The notes under the pieces are model-generated. The model ran no database searches, had not been told where the DNA came from, and was given only the letters and a program-made list of their open reading frames with translations. The position numbers were made by a program, and so were the translations under genes. Below are positions 31,025 through 45,696 of a stretch of 64,000 bases of DNA, piece by piece (the first letter of the stretch is position 1; every line of letters begins with the position of its first letter). The stretch spans positions 1 to 64,000 of the forward strand of contig CM074145.1 of assembly GCA_037178625.1 (NCBI GenBank), written 5' to 3'. The DNA is from Skeletonema tropicum. Lineage: Eukaryota; Bacillariophyta; Thalassiosirophyceae; Thalassiosirales; Thalassiosiraceae.

Positions 31025-32229
31025 GGCATATCCAGCACTGTGCATCAATATCCCCAGATAGCCAGCTTTGGGCATCAATATCGCCAGATATCTAGCTCTG
31101 GGCATCGATATCCAGTGAGATATCTAGGACTGGACATCGATATCGCCTGATATCTAGCACTGGGCATCGATATCCTGTGAGATATCTAGCACTGGGCATC
31201 GATATCGCAAGATTTCTAGCACTGGGCATCGGCATCAATATCCAGTGAGATACCTAGCACTGGGCATCGATATCCAGTGAGAGGATATCTAACACTGGGC
31301 ATCGATGTCACCAGATATCTAGCACTGGGCATCAATATCCCCAGATATCCAGCACTGGGCATAGATATCCCCAGATATCTAGCTCTGGGCATCGATATCC
31401 AATGAGATATCTAGCACTGGGCATCGATATCACCATATATCTAGCACTGGGCATCGATATCCAGCACTGGGCATCGATATCCAGTGAGATATCTAGCTCT
31501 GGGCATCAATATCCAATGAGATATCTAGCACTGGGCATCGATATCACCATATATCTAGCACTGGGCATCGATATCCATTGAGATATCTAGCACAGGGCAT
31601 CGATATCCAGTAAGATATCTAGCACTGGGCATTGATATGCCCAGATATCCAGCACTGTGCATCGATATCCCCAGATAGCCAGCACTGGGCATCAATATCG
31701 CCAGATATCTAGCTCTGGGCATCAATATCCAGTGAGATATCTAGGACTGGACATCGATATCGCCTGATATCTAGCACTGGGCATCGATATCCTGTGAGAT
31801 ATCTAGCACTGGGCATCGATATCGCAAGATTTCTAGCACTGGGCATCGATATCCAGTGAGATATCTAGCACTGGGCATCGATATCCAGTGAGAGGATATC
31901 TAACACTGGGCATCGATGTCACCAGATATCTAGCACTGGGCATCAATATCCCCAGATATCCAGCACTGGGCATAGATATCCCCAGATATCTAGCTCTGGG
32001 CATCGATATCCAATGAGATATCTAGCACTGGGCATCGATATCACCATATATCTAGCACTGGGCATCGATATCCAGCACTGGGCATCGATATCCAGTGAGA
32101 TATCTAGCTCTGGGCATCAATATCCAATGAGATATCTAGCACTGGGCATCGATATCACCATATATCTAGCACTGGGCATCGATATCCATTGAGATATCTA
32201 GCACAGGGCATCGATATCCAGTAAGATAT

Positions 32230-35200
32230 CTAGCACTGGGCATTGATATGCCCAGATATCCAGCACTGTGCATCGATATCCCCAGATAGCCAGCACTTGG
32301 GCATCAATATCGCCAGATATCTAGCTCTGGGCATCGATATCCAGTGAGATATCTAGGACTGGACATCGATATCGCCTGATATCTAGCACTGGGCATCGAT
32401 ATCCTGTGAGATATCTAGCACTGGGCATCGATATCGCAAGATTTCTAGCACTGGGCATCGATATCCAGTGAGATATCTAGCACTGGGCATCGATATCCAG
32501 TGAGAGGATATCTAACACTGGGCATCGATGTCACCAGATATCTAGCACTGGGCATCAATATCCCCAGATATCCAGCACTGGGCATAGATATCCCCAGATA
32601 TCTAGCTCTGGGCATCGATATCCAATGAGATATCTAGCACTGGGCATCGATATCACCATATATCTAGCACTGGGCATCAATATCCAGCACTGGGCATCGA
32701 TATCCAGTGAGATATCTAGCTCTGGGCATCAATATCCAATGAGATATCTAGCACTGGGCATCGATATCACCATATATCTAGCACTGGGCATCGATATCCA
32801 TTGAGATATCTAGCACAGGGCATCGATATCCAGTGAGATATCTAGCACTGGGCATTGATATGCCCAGATATCCAGCACTGTGCATCGATATCCCCAGATA
32901 GCCAGCACTGGGCATCAATATCGCCAGATATCTAGCTCTGGGCATCGATATCCAGTGAGATATCTAGGACTGGACATCGATATCGCCTGATATCTAGCAC
33001 TGGGCATCGATATCCTGTGAGATATCTAGCACTGGGCATCGATATCGCAATGATTTCTAGCACTGGGCATCGGCATCAATATCCAGTGAGATATCTAGCA
33101 CTGGGCATCGATATCCAGTGAGAGGATATCTAACACTGGGCATTCGATGTCACCAGATATCTAGCACTGGGCATCAATATCCCCAGATATCCAGCACTGG
33201 GCATAGATATCCCCAGATATCTAGCTCTGGGCATCGATATCCAATGAGATATCTAGCACTGGGCATCGATATCACCATATATCTAGCACTGGGCATCGAT
33301 ATCCAGCACTGGGCATCGATATCCAGTGAGATATCTAGCTCTGGGCATCAATATCCAATGAGATATCTAGCACTGGGCATCGATATCACCATATATCTAG
33401 TACTGGGCATCGATATCCATTGAGATATCTAGTACAGGGCATCGATATCCAGTGAGATATCTAGCACTGGGCATTGATATGCCCAGATATCCAGCACTGT
33501 GCATCGATATCCCCAGATAGCCAGCACTGGGCATCAATATCGCCAGATATCTAGCTCTGGGCATCGATATCCAGTGAGATATCTAGGACTGGACATCGAT
33601 ATCGCCTGATATCTAGCACTGGGCATCGATATCCTGTGAGATATCTAGCACTGGGCATCGATATCGCAAGATTTCTAGCACTGGGCATCGATATCCAGTG
33701 AGATATCTAGCACTGGGCATCGATATCCAGTGAGAGGATATCTAACACTGGGCATCGATGTCACCAGATATCTAGCACTGGGCATCAATATCCCCAGATA
33801 TCCAGCACTGGGCATAGATATCCCCAGATATCTAGCTCTGGGCATCGATATCCAATGAGATATCTAGCACTGGGCATCGATATCACCATATATCTAGCAC
33901 TGGGCATCAATATCCAGCACTGGGCATCGATATCCAGTGAGATATCTAGCTCTGGGCATCAATATCCAATGAGATATCTAGCACTGGGCATCGATATCAC
34001 CATATATCTAGCACTGGGCATCGATATCCATTGAGATATCTAGCACAGGGCATCGATATCCAGTGAGATATCTAGCACTGGGCATTGATATGCCCAGATA
34101 TCCAGCACTGTGCATCGATATCCCCAGATAGCCAGCACTGGGCATCAATATCGCCAGATATCTAGCTCTGGGCATCGATATCCAGTGAGATATCTAGGAC
34201 TGGACATCGATATCGCCTGATATCTAGCACTGGGCATCGATATCCTGTGAGATATCTAGCACTGGGCATCGATATCGCAATGATTTCTAGCACTGGGCAT
34301 CGGCATCAATATCCAGTGAGATATCTAGCACTGGGCATCGATATCCAGTGAGAGGATATCTAACACTGGGCATCGATGTCACCAGATATCTAGCACTGGG
34401 CATCAATATCCCCAGATATCCAGCACTGGGCATAGATATCCCCAGATATCTAGCTCTGGGCATCGATATCCAATGAGATATCTAGCACTGGGCATCGATA
34501 TCACCATATATCTAGCACTGGGCATCGATATCCAGCACTGGGCATCGATATCCAGTGAGATATCTAGCTCTGGGCATCAATATCCAATGAGATATCTAGC
34601 ACTGGGCATCGATATCACCATATATCTAGTACTGGGCATCGATATCCATTGAGATATCTAGTACAGGGCATCGATATCCAGTGAGATATCTAGCACTGGG
34701 CATTGATATGCCCAGATATCCAGCACTGTGCATCGATATCCCCAGATAGCCAGCACTGGGCATCAATATCGCCAGATATCTAGCTCTGGGCATCGATATC
34801 CAGTGAGATATCTAGGACTGGACATCGATATCGCCTGATATCTAGCACTGGGAATCGATATCCTGTGAGATATCTAGCACTGGGCATCGATATCGCAAGA
34901 TTTCTAGCATTAGCACTGGGCATCGATATCCAGTGAGATATCTAGCACTGGGCATCGATATCCAGTGAGAGGATATCTAACACTGGGCATCGATGTCACC
35001 AGATATCTAGCACTGGGCATCAATATCCCCAGATATCCAGCACTGGGCATAGATATCCCCAGATATCTAGCTCTGGGCATCGATATCCAATGAGATATCT
35101 AGCACTGGGCATCGATATCACCATATCTAGCACTGGGCATCGATATCCAGCACTGGGCATCGATATCCAGTGAGATATCTAGCTCTGGGCATCAATATTC

Positions 35201-36170
35201 AATGAGATATCTAGCACTGGGCATCGATATCACCATATATCTAGCACTGGGCATCGATATCCATTGAGATATCTAGCACAGGGCATCGATATCCAGTGAG
35301 ATATCTAGCACTGGGCATTGATATGCCCAGATATCCAGCACTGTGCATCGATATCCCCAGATAGCCAGCACTGGGCATCAATATCGCCAGATATCTAGCT
35401 CTGGGCATCGATATCCAGTGAGATATCTAGGACTGGACATCGATATCGCCTGATATCTAGCACTGGGCATCGATATGCCTGTGAGATATCTAGCACTGGG
35501 CATCGATATCGCAAGATTTCTAGCACTGGGCATCGGCATCAATATCCAGTGAGATATCTAGCACTGGGCATCGATATCCAGTGAGAGGATATCTAACACT
35601 GGGCATCGATGTCACCAGATATCTAGCACTGGGCATCAATATCCCCAGATATCCAGCACTGGGCATAGATATCCCCAGATATCTAGCTCTGGGCATCGAT
35701 ATCCAATGAGATATCTAGCACTGGGCATCGATATCACCATATATCTAGCACTGGGCATCGATATCCAGCACTGGGCATCGATATCCAGTGAGATATCTAG
35801 CTCTGGGCATCAATATCCAATGAGATATCTAGCACTGGGCATCGATATCACCATATATCTAGCTACTGGGCATCGATATCCATTGAGATATCTAGCACAG
35901 GGCATCGATATCCAGTGAGATATCTAGCACTGGGCATTGATATGCCCAGATATCCAGCACTGTGCATCGATATCCCCAGATAGCCAGCACTGGGCATCAA
36001 TATCGCCAGATATCTAGCTCTGGGCATCGATATCCAGTGAGATATCTAGGACTGGACATCGATATCGCCTGATATCTAGCACTGGGCATCGATATCCTGT
36101 GAGATATCTAGCACTGGGCATCGATATCGCAAGATTTCTAGCATTAGCACTGGGCATCGATATCCAGTGA
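32230..36170 (+). repeat. Region amplified as a two-HOR (about 1.23 kb) unit
   Basis: Private variants repeat at 1,230-1,233 bp. GCATCAATATCCAGCAC occurs at about 32,677 and 33,907; GCAATGATTTCTAG at about 33,049 and 34,279; CTAGTACTGGG with CTAGTACAGGG at about 33,399 and 34,629; the insertion CTAGCATTAGCACTGG at about 34,907 and 36,140. Neighbouring copies at one HOR distance lack them. Start and end are approximate. Confidence 0.8.
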
Positions 36171-39100
36171 GATATCTAGCACTGGGCATCGATATCCAGT
36201 GAGAGGATATCTAACACTGGGCATCGATGTCACCAGATATCTAGCACTGGGCATCAATATCCCCAGATATCCAGCACTGGGCATAGATATCCCCAGATAT
36301 CTAGCTCTGGGCATCGATATCCAATGAGATATCTAGCACTGGGCATCGATATCACCATATATCTAGCACTGGGCATCGATATCCAGCACTGGGCATCGAT
36401 ATCCAGTGAGATATCTAGCTCTGGGCATCAATATCCAATGAGATATCTAGCACTGGGCATCGATATCACCATATATCTAGCACTGGGCATCGATATCCAT
36501 TGAGATATCTAGCACAGGGCATCGATATCCAGTGAGATATCTAGCACTGGGCATTGATATGCCCAGATATCCAGCACTGTGCATCGATATCCCCAGATAG
36601 CCAGCACTGGGCATCAATATCGCCAGATATCTAGCTCTGGGCATTGATATCCAGTGAGATATCTAGGACTGGACATCGATATCGCCTGATATCTAGCACT
36701 GGGCATCGATATCCTGTGAGATATCTAGCACTGGGCATCGATATCCTGTGAGATATCTAGCACTGGGCATCGATATCGCAAGATTTCTAGCACTGGGCAT
36801 TGATATCCAGTGAGATATCTAGCACTGGGCATTAATATCCAGTGAGATATCTAGCACTGGGCATCGATGTCACCAGATATCTAGCACTGGACATCAATAT
36901 CCCCAGATATCCAGCACTGGGCATAGATATTCCCAGATATCTAGCTCTGGGCATCGATATCCAATGAGATATCTAGCACTGGGCATCGATATCACCATAT
37001 ATCTAGCACTGGGCATCGATATCAAGCACTGGGCATCGATATCCAGTGAGATATCTAGCTCTGGGCATCAATATTCAATGAGATATCTAGCACTGGGCAT
37101 CGATATCACCATATATCTAGCACTGGGCATCGATATCCATTAAGATATCTAGCACAGGGCATCGATATCCAGTGAGATATCTAGCACTGGGCATTGATAT
37201 GCCCAGATATCCAGCACTGTGCATCGATATCCCCAGATAGCCAGCACTGGGCATTAATATCGCCAGATATCTAGCTCTGGGCATCGATATCCAGTGAGAT
37301 ATCTAGGACTAAACATCGATATCCTGTGAGATATCTAGCACTGGGCATCGATATCCTGTGAGATATCTAGCACTGGGCATCGATATCGCAAGATTTCTAG
37401 CACTGGACATCGATATCCAGTGAGATATCTAGCACTGGGCATCGATATCCAGTGAGAGGATATCTAACACTGGGCATCGATGTCACCAGATATCTAGCAC
37501 TGGGCATCAATATCCCCAGATATCCAGCACTGGGCATAGATATCCCAAGATATCTAGCTCTGGGCATCGATATCCAATGAGATATCTAGCACTGGGCATC
37601 GATATCACCATATATCTAGCACTGGGCATCGATATCCAGCACTGGGCATCGATATCCAGTGAGATATCTAGCTCTGGGCATCAATATCCAATGAGATATC
37701 CAGCACTGGGCATCGATATCCATTGAGATATCTAGCACAGGGCATCGATATCCAGTGAGATATCTAGCACTGGGCATTGATATGCCCAGATATCCAGCAC
37801 TGTGCATCGATATCCCCAGATAGCCAGCACTGGGCATCAATATCGCCAGATATCTAGCTCTGGGCATCGATATCCAGTGAGATATCTAGGACTGGACATC
37901 GATATCGCCTGATATCTAGCACTGGGCATCGATATCCTGTGAGATATCTAGCACTGGGCATCGATATCGCAAGATTTCTAGCACTGGGCATCGGCATCAA
38001 TATCCAGTGAGATATCTAGCACTGGGCATTGATATCCAGAGAGAAGATATCTAACACTGGGCATCGATGTCACCAGATATCTAGCACTGGGCATCAATAT
38101 CCCCAGATATCTAGCACTGGGCATAGATATCCCCAGATATCTAGCTCTGGGCATCGATATCCAATGAGATATCTAGCACTGGGCATCGATATCACCATAT
38201 ATCTAGCACTGGGCATCGATATCCAGCACTGGTCATCGATATCCAGTGAGATATCTAGCTCTGGGCATCAATATCCAATGAGATATCTAGCACTGGGCAT
38301 CGATATCACCATATATCTAGCACTGGGCATCGATATCCATTGAGATATCTAGCACAGGGCATCGATATCCAGTGAGATATCTAGCACTGGGCATTGATAT
38401 GCCCAGATATCCAGCACTGTGCATCGATATCCCCAGATAGCCAGCACTGGGCATCAATATCGCCAGATATCTAGCTCTGGGCATCGATATCCAGTGAGAT
38501 ATCTAGGACTGGACATCAATATCGCCTGATATCTAGCACTGGGCATCGATATCCTGTGAGATATCTAGCACTGGGCATCGATAGTATCGCAAGATTTCTA
38601 GCACTGGGCATCGGCATCAATATCCAGTGAGATATCTAGCACTGGGCATCAATATCCAGTGAGAGGATATCTAACACTGGGCATCGATGTCACCAGATAT
38701 CTAGCACTGGGCATCAATATGCCCAGATATCTAGCACTGGGCATAGATATCCCCAGATATCTAGCTCTGGGCATCGATATCCAATGAGATATCTAGCACT
38801 GGGCATCGATATCACCATATATCTAGCACTGGGCATCGATATCCAGTGAGATATCTAGCTCTGGGCATCAATATCCAATGAGATATCTAGCACTGGGCAT
38901 CGATATCACCATATATCTAGCACTGGGCATCGATATCCATTGAGATATCTAGAACAGGGCATCGATATCCAGTGAGATATCTAGCACTGGGCATTGATAT
39001 GCCCAGATATCCAGCACTGTGCATCCATATCCCCAGATAGCCAGCACTGGGCATCAATATCGCCAGATATCTAGCTCTGGGCATCGATATCCTGTAAGAT

Positions 39101-42100
39101 ATCTAGGACTGGACATCGATATCGCCTGATATCTAGCACTGGGCATCGATATCCTGTGAGATATCTAGCACTGGGCATCGATATCGCAAGATTTCTAGCA
39201 CTGGGCATCGATATCCAGTGAGATATCTAGCACTGGGCATCGATATCCAGTGAGAGGATATCTAACACTGGGCATCGATGTCACCAGATATCTAGCACTG
39301 GGCATCAATATCCCCAGATATCCAGCACTGGGCATAGATATCCCCAGATATCTAGCTCTGGGCATCGATATCCAATGAGATATCTAGCACTGGGCATCGA
39401 TATCACCATATATCTAGCACTGGGCATCGATATCCAGCACTGGGCATCGATATCCAGTGAGATATCTAGCTCTAGGCATCAATATCCAATGAGATATCTA
39501 GCACTGGGCATCGATATCACCATATATCTAGCACTGGGCATCGATATCCATTGAGATATCTAGCACAGGGCATCGATATCCAGTGAGATATCTAGCACTG
39601 GGCATTGATATGCCCAGATATCCAGCACTGTGCATCGATATCCCCAGATAGCCAGCACTGGGCATCAATATCGCCAGATATCTAGCTCTGGGCATCGATA
39701 TCCAGTGAGATATCTAGGACTGGACATCGATATCGCCTGATATCTAGCACAGGGCATTGATATCCTGTGAGATATCTAGCACTGGGCATCGATATCGCAA
39801 GATTTCTAGCACTGAGCATCGATATCCAGTGAGATATCTAGCACTGGGCATCGATATCCAGCGAGAGGATATCTAACACTGGGCATCGATGTCACCATAT
39901 ATCTAGCACTGGGCATCAATATCCCCAGATATCCAGCACTGGGCATAGATATCCCCAGATATCTAGCTCTGGGCATCGATATCCAATGAGATATCTAGCA
40001 CTGGGCATCGATATCACCATATATCTAGCACTGGGCATCGATATCCAGCACTGGGCATCGATATCCAGTGAGATATCTAGCTCTGGGCATCAATATCCAA
40101 TGAGATATCTAGCACTGGGCATCGATATCACCATATATCTAGCACTGGGCATCGATATCCATTGAGATATCTAGCACAGGGCATCGATATCCAGTGAGAT
40201 ATCTAGCACTGGGCATTGATATGCCCAGATATCCAGCACTGTGCATCGATATCCCCAGATAGCCAGCACTGGGCATCAATATCGCCAGATATCTAGCTCT
40301 GGGCATCGATATCCAGTGAGATATCTAGGACTGGACATCGATATCGCCTGATATCTAGCACTGGGCATCGATATCCTGTGAGATATCTAGCACTGGGCAT
40401 CGATATCGCAAGATTTCTAGCACTGGGCATCGATATCCTGTGAGATATCTAGCACTGGGCATCGATATCCAGTGAGAGGATATCTAACACTGGGCATCGA
40501 TGTCACCAGATATCTAGCACTGGGCATCAATATCCCCAGATATCCAGCACTGGGCATAGATATCCCCAGATATCTAGCTCTGGGCATCGATATCCAATGA
40601 GATATCTAGCACTGGGCATCGATATCACCATATATCTAGCCCTGGTCATCGATATCCAGCACTGGGCATCGATATCCAGTGAGATATCTAGCTCTGGGCA
40701 TCAATATCCAATGAGATATCTAGCACTGGGCATCGATATCACCATATATCTAGCACTGAGCATCGATATCCATTGAGATATCTAGCACTGGGCATCGATA
40801 TACAGTGAGAGGATATCTAACACTGGGCATCGATGTCACCAGATATCTAGCACTGGGCATCAATATCCCCAGATATCCAGCACTGGGCATAGATATCCCC
40901 AGATATCTAGCTCTGGGCATCGATATCCATTGAGATATCTAGCACTGGGCATCGATATCACCATATATCTAGCACTGGGCATCGATATCCAGCACTGGGC
41001 ATCGATATCCAGTGAGATATCTAGCTCTGGGCATCAATATCCAATGAGATATCTAGCACTGGGCATCGATATCACCATATATCTAGCACTGGGCATCGAT
41101 ATCCATTGAGATATCTAGAACAGGGCATCGATATCCAGTGAGATATCTAGCACTGGGCATTGATATGCCCAGATATCCAGCACTGTGCATCGATATCCCC
41201 AGATAGCCAGCACTGGGCATCAATATCGCCAGATATCTAGCTCTGGGCATCGATATCCAGTGAGATATCTAGGACTGGACATCGATATCGCCTGATATCT
41301 AGCACTGGGCATCGATATCCAGTGAGATATCTATCACTGGGCATCAATATCCAGTGAGAGGATATCTAACACTGGGCATCGCTGTCACCAGATATCTAGC
41401 ACTGGGCATCGATATCCCCAGATATCCAGCACTGGGCATAGATATCCCCAGATATCTAGCTCTGGGCATCGATATCCAATGAGATATCTAGCACTGGGCA
41501 TCGATATCACCATATATCTAGCACTGGGCATCGATATCCAGCACTGGGCATCGATATCCAGTGAGATATCTAGCTCTGGGCATCAATATCCAATGAGATA
41601 TCTAGCACTGGGCATCGATATCACCATATATCTAGCACTGGGCATCGATATCCATTGAGATATCTAGCACAGGGCATCGATATCCAGTGAGATATCTAGC
41701 ACTGGGCATTGATATGCCCAGATATCCAGCACTGTTCATCGATATCCCCAGATAGCCAGCACTGGGCATCAATATCGCCAGATATCTAGCTCTGGGCATT
41801 GATATCCAGTGAGATATCTAGGACTGGACATCGATATCGCCTGATATCTAGCACTGGGCATCGATATCCTGTGAGATATCTAGCACTGGGCATCGATATC
41901 GCAAGATTTCTAGCACTGGGCATCGGCATCAATATCCAGTGAGATATCTAGCACTGGGCATCGATATCCAGTGAGAGGATATCTAACACTGGGCATCGAT
42001 GTCACCAGATATCTAGCACTGGGCATCAATATCCCCAGATATCCAGCACTGGGCATAGATATCCCCAGATATCTAGCTCTGGGCATCGATATCCAATGAG

Positions 42101-42465
42101 ATATCTAGCACTGGGCATCGATATCACCATATATCTAGCACTGGGCATCGATATCCAGCACTGGGCATCGATATCCAGTGAGATATCTAGCTCTGGGCAT
42201 CAATATCCAATGAGATATCTAGCACTGGGCATCGATATCACCATATATCTAGCACTGGGCATCGATATCCATTGAGATATCTAGCACAGGGCATCGATAT
42301 CCAGTGAGATATCTAGCACTGGGCATTGATATGCCCAGATATCTAGCACTGTGCATCGATATCCCCAGAAAGCCAGCACTGGGCATCAATATCGCCAGAT
42401 ATCTAGCTCTGGGCATCGATATCCAGTGAGATATCTAGGACTGGACATTGATATCGCCTGATATC

Positions 42466-42614
42466 GTTAGTAAAACCGTGCAGTGCACAATTTTGTAAAA
42501 TGAAACATTCGTACGCCGAGTAACCACATTTCTAACACAACATGCCGCCACTATCAATTCTCACCACCCAGCAAAAGCTCCGCTGATATAAGTGGTGTCA
42601 AAACACTGGTGGCA
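42466..42614 (+). other. Satellite/transposon junction and leader of helicase copy A
   Basis: The satellite stops at about 42,465 and unique sequence begins with TTAGTAAAACCGTGCAGTGC (42,467) continuing into ACAATTTTGTAAAA. This 34-bp motif is related to ones at 45,420 and 45,522, to reverse copies near 56,777-56,811, and to one at 57,920-57,956, all beside helicase copies, so it probably marks an element end. The rest of the 149 bp has no gene I recognise. Confidence 0.6.
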
Positions 42615-45423
42615 ATGTCACTGAACTGGATGACAAGCAAAAGGCTTATCAGCATACAAGAGGCGGGGCATGAGATTAATAGGTTGAGTTTGACACTATG
42701 TTCAGATGTAATCACTTACGTATCAGTTCAGAATTGTCTGAAGCTACGAAAATCATCCGATGCAAAGCCAAACGACTTGGTCTATAGCTACGCAAGCAGA
42801 GAGGAAAAGTACAACAAACTGACCTTGGATCAGTACTTTTACAAGGTGTGGTGTAAAAAGAAGTTCATGATAGACCCTGACAGTGATAGACGTATGAACA
42901 GGATCCTCATCGCCAAAGGACTCAATTGCAGACCGCGTTACCCCGTGGACTACGATTATGCAAGAGGCATGTTGTTACTTCACAAGCCATGGAGCTTTGA
43001 CAAACCACTTAATTTACGCGACAGACTGAGAACCGTCAATACATTCAAGTTGATGCTGCAGAACAGACAGGTCCCAACAAGCGTTTGGACCGAATACCAG
43101 AGAGCTGTTAGATACGCGCAAGAGAAAAGGATCGAATGTGTGGCAAGAAAAGGGACAATTCAAGCAGATGTCAACACTGACGAGCTCGACGATGACGAGG
43201 TAGATCAACACCTAAATCATTTGCACTCGACCCAACTATCCGATAAAAGAGTGGATGAGTTACTTTTGGGGGGCAAGAAAATCGATATAGGATTGAATCA
43301 CGATTGGTCAAAGAGCTCGTTTGATGGGGAAAGAGACGTAACAATACCAGGGGAGGAGTACACAGTCCAACTCAGAGAGCAACGCGCTAGAGCCATGATG
43401 GACGATCATGCAAGCGCAACAATACCCATGAAATCTGACGGATCAAGTTACAACATAGAGGAATTATCCGAGGAACAGGTGATGATCGTACTCGCCACCG
43501 TCGATACAGTTGTGAAATTCCTAGATAATGACGAGGATTACAAGCCGCTGCGAGCAACGATTTCAGGAATGGGTGGGTGTGGGAAATCGCTCGTAATTAA
43601 CACCATCATTTCCATCATCAGGAAGCTGACAAATTCAAACAAGACAGTCCTGGTTGCTGCTCCTTCAGGCAGCGCAGCGTACAACGTCAAAGGGTGCACA
43701 CTGCACTCACTTCTCGGAATTAACGTACAGGTACCTTACAAATCATTGGACGCAAAAAGGAAAGAAGAAATGTGCAAGAAACTGAAAGAGCTGCTCGTAC
43801 TGATGGTCGATGAAAGAAGCATGTTGGGCTCACACGTAACATTCGGAGCAGAGGAGCACGTTAGGGATTGCGCATTTAATGGACACAATAAACGGGAGAG
43901 GTGGGGCGGTGTCCCGGTTGTGTTGTTCTTCGGCGACGACTACCAGCTGCCACCGACCAACAAGGGGGGAGCAATAAACGGTTACCACGAATACCACAAC
44001 AACGATAGGCCAAAGACAATGACAGGAATGAGCAAAAACAACCAAATATGCGATTACAAGGGAAGCAAAGTCTTGACTGAGATGATGACGGATGTAGTCT
44101 TCATGTTGACGAAGAATTTTAGAGCAAAAGACAAGGAGGATAGCGATCTCATGAACAGGATGAGGGTGGGGAACCAGACTGACGAGGACGCAGAGCGCCT
44201 GATCAAACTACACATCGACAACCTTGGTAAATATAATCCAAAACTGAGGGAAGAGATAGAAAATGACCCAAAGACGTTGTGGGCATTCGCGAAAAGATCT
44301 GATATGTTGCAGAAAAACGAAGATATGCTGATCAAAACACATGAACGACTGAATGAACCAATAGCTAGGCTCCGGAGTCAATACAGCAGCAGGATGGCGG
44401 GAAATAACACGGCATACCCGTCGCACTTTTACGGCAGGAGGATATTGTACACCTTTGACGTGTGCGTAGGTGCACATGTTTGCTTGGAATCAGCCAACAT
44501 TGATCCCAACTCAGGACTGTACGTCTCCGCTATTGGTGTAGTAGTCGAGATCGTTTACGATAAGGATCACTCCATTGGACCAAATGGTAAAGGTGAGGTG
44601 AGCCTACCGAAGTACATTGTTGTGGATTTTCCTACATACAAACCACCACCAGGCGAGGACCCATGGGATAAGAACAGCCCAACGGTGAGTAAAAGTTGAC
44701 ACATGAAAGGCGCATAAAAAAGTTTGCCACTATTTGCGAAAACACTACTAACTCGTTTTATTTGCATACCGATGCAAATGCATCCTTCCAATTCCAACGT
44801 AATGCGCACAGCACGTGCCCATCCCTCCCTACGAGCAGATTTGCAACAAGGGATGCTGCACCGCATTATTCATGCCATTGCAAATCGCTTACGCCATCAC
44901 CATTCACCGCTGTCAAGGACTTGAAGCTGGATTCGACGAAGGAGACCGCTGGAACCGAATGATATTAGATCCGTCAGATGAGTTGTGGGAGATTAGCAAG
45001 AACCTTGGGACATTGTACGTGGCAACTAGCAGAGGCAAAACACTTGGTTCCAAAGATCAAGCATACCCAATGGACAGTGCCATATACTGGACGGGAAACA
45101 GCGTTTCAACGAACCGAATTAAAAATTGCAAGAGAAAGCAAAATGGGCAGCTCTGCGAATCATACAAGAAGCGAGCTAAGTGGGTAGAATACTTGGAGGG
45201 AAAGGCAGAAGAGACGAAGACGAGGTATAGCAAGAGAAAGTTGGAAGAAATCACAAAAACAACGTACGCAGCAGCAATGAAGGGCGATTTCATCAAAGAC
45301 AGGACAGACCTGACGGCCAGGATTACCGACATCATCACCAATCCAAACAAGAAGTGGAAAGAAGCGAAGAGGGATCACGAGATCCCAAGTGATTACTTCG
45401 CAGCGTCTGCATCTGGTGATTAG
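42615..45423 (+). CDS. Helitron-like PIF1-family helicase, copy A (two exons, Rep domain absent)
   Basis: Superfamily 1B DNA helicase of the PIF1/Helitron type. Exon 1 is 42,615 to about 44,684 and exon 2 44,812-45,423, together about 893 residues. I chose the ATG at 42,615; the same frame is open two codons upstream from a GTG. Counting from that GTG, visible motifs are Walker A GMGGCGKS (about 320-327), APSGSAA (351-357), TLHSLLG (364-370), Walker B LVLMVDERSM (396-405) and GDDYQLPP (442-449); exon 2 carries ITIHRCQG and YVATSRGKTLG. Residues 60-175 (MLLLHKPW, then PTSVWTEYQRA) resemble the linker between Rep and Hel in Helitron proteins. No HUH or catalytic-tyrosine Rep motif is seen, and satellite lies 150 bp upstream, so the element is probably 5'-truncated. 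The frame is intact, so expression is possible. Confidence 0.85.
44685..44811 (+). other. Intron of helicase copy A
   Basis: Exon 1 ends AAC-CCA-ACG type codons followed by GTGAGTAAAAG. The intron has an in-frame TGA, a branch-point-like CTACTAAC near 44,745, and ends GCGCACAG before CACGTGCCCATCCC. Exons join in phase 0 to read NPT-HVPIPPY. The same splice sites occur in copies B1, B2 and C. The donor position is accurate to one base. Confidence 0.88.
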
Positions 45424-45696
45424 TAAAATGGATCGCTGCACGATTCTACAAAAAAAGAAAATTTCTCACGACGATGAATACATCGACTAAATCCAGAGTC
45501 CGTCTGCATCAGGTCATTACATTAGTAAAATTGATCACTGCACAATTCTGCAAAAAAGACCATTTCTTACGTTGAAGAAATACAACAACTAAATCGACTA
45601 AAACCTGTGCAAAACCTGTATTTCTTTCTCGTAAAGACGGATTTAGACGCCAAAAAAGCGCATTTAGTACATTGAATTTCTCGCTTTCAACAGGTA
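45403..45696 (+). repeat. 3' flank of helicase copy A with a tandem duplication of about 100 bp
   Basis: GTCTGCATCTGGTGATTAGT (45,404) containing the helicase stop codon recurs as GTCTGCATCAGGTCATTACA (about 45,502) followed in both by AGTAAAA, CTGCAC and a run of A. The second unit therefore repeats the last coding codons and stop. Then follow ACCTGTATTTCTTTCTCG and GCGCATTTAGTAC, which are also found downstream of copy C (minus strand, about 56,560-56,610) and, more diverged, of copy B1. No further gene is seen here. Confidence 0.7.

Larger units (their letters stand above)
30004..42465 (+). repeat. Satellite array, block 3 (forward orientation)
   Basis: Same family and orientation as block 1. 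It resumes in subunits 8/9 at the right inversion boundary and ends inside subunit 6, where the text changes from GCCTGATATC to GTTAGTAAAACC at about 42,466. The HOR spacing remains about 611-617 bp. It contains one non-satellite interruption near 31,000 and a region of dimer amplification at 32.2-36.2 kb. Confidence 0.97.

Noticed and set aside
1..42465. Dozens of open frames of 60-123 codons in the array, several 106-codon frames nearly identical
   Set aside because: They follow the HOR phase on both strands, start at GTG or TTG, and are made only of repeated subunits.
1..42465. CRISPR array
   Set aside because: Subunits abut each other with no unique spacers, and the context is eukaryotic.
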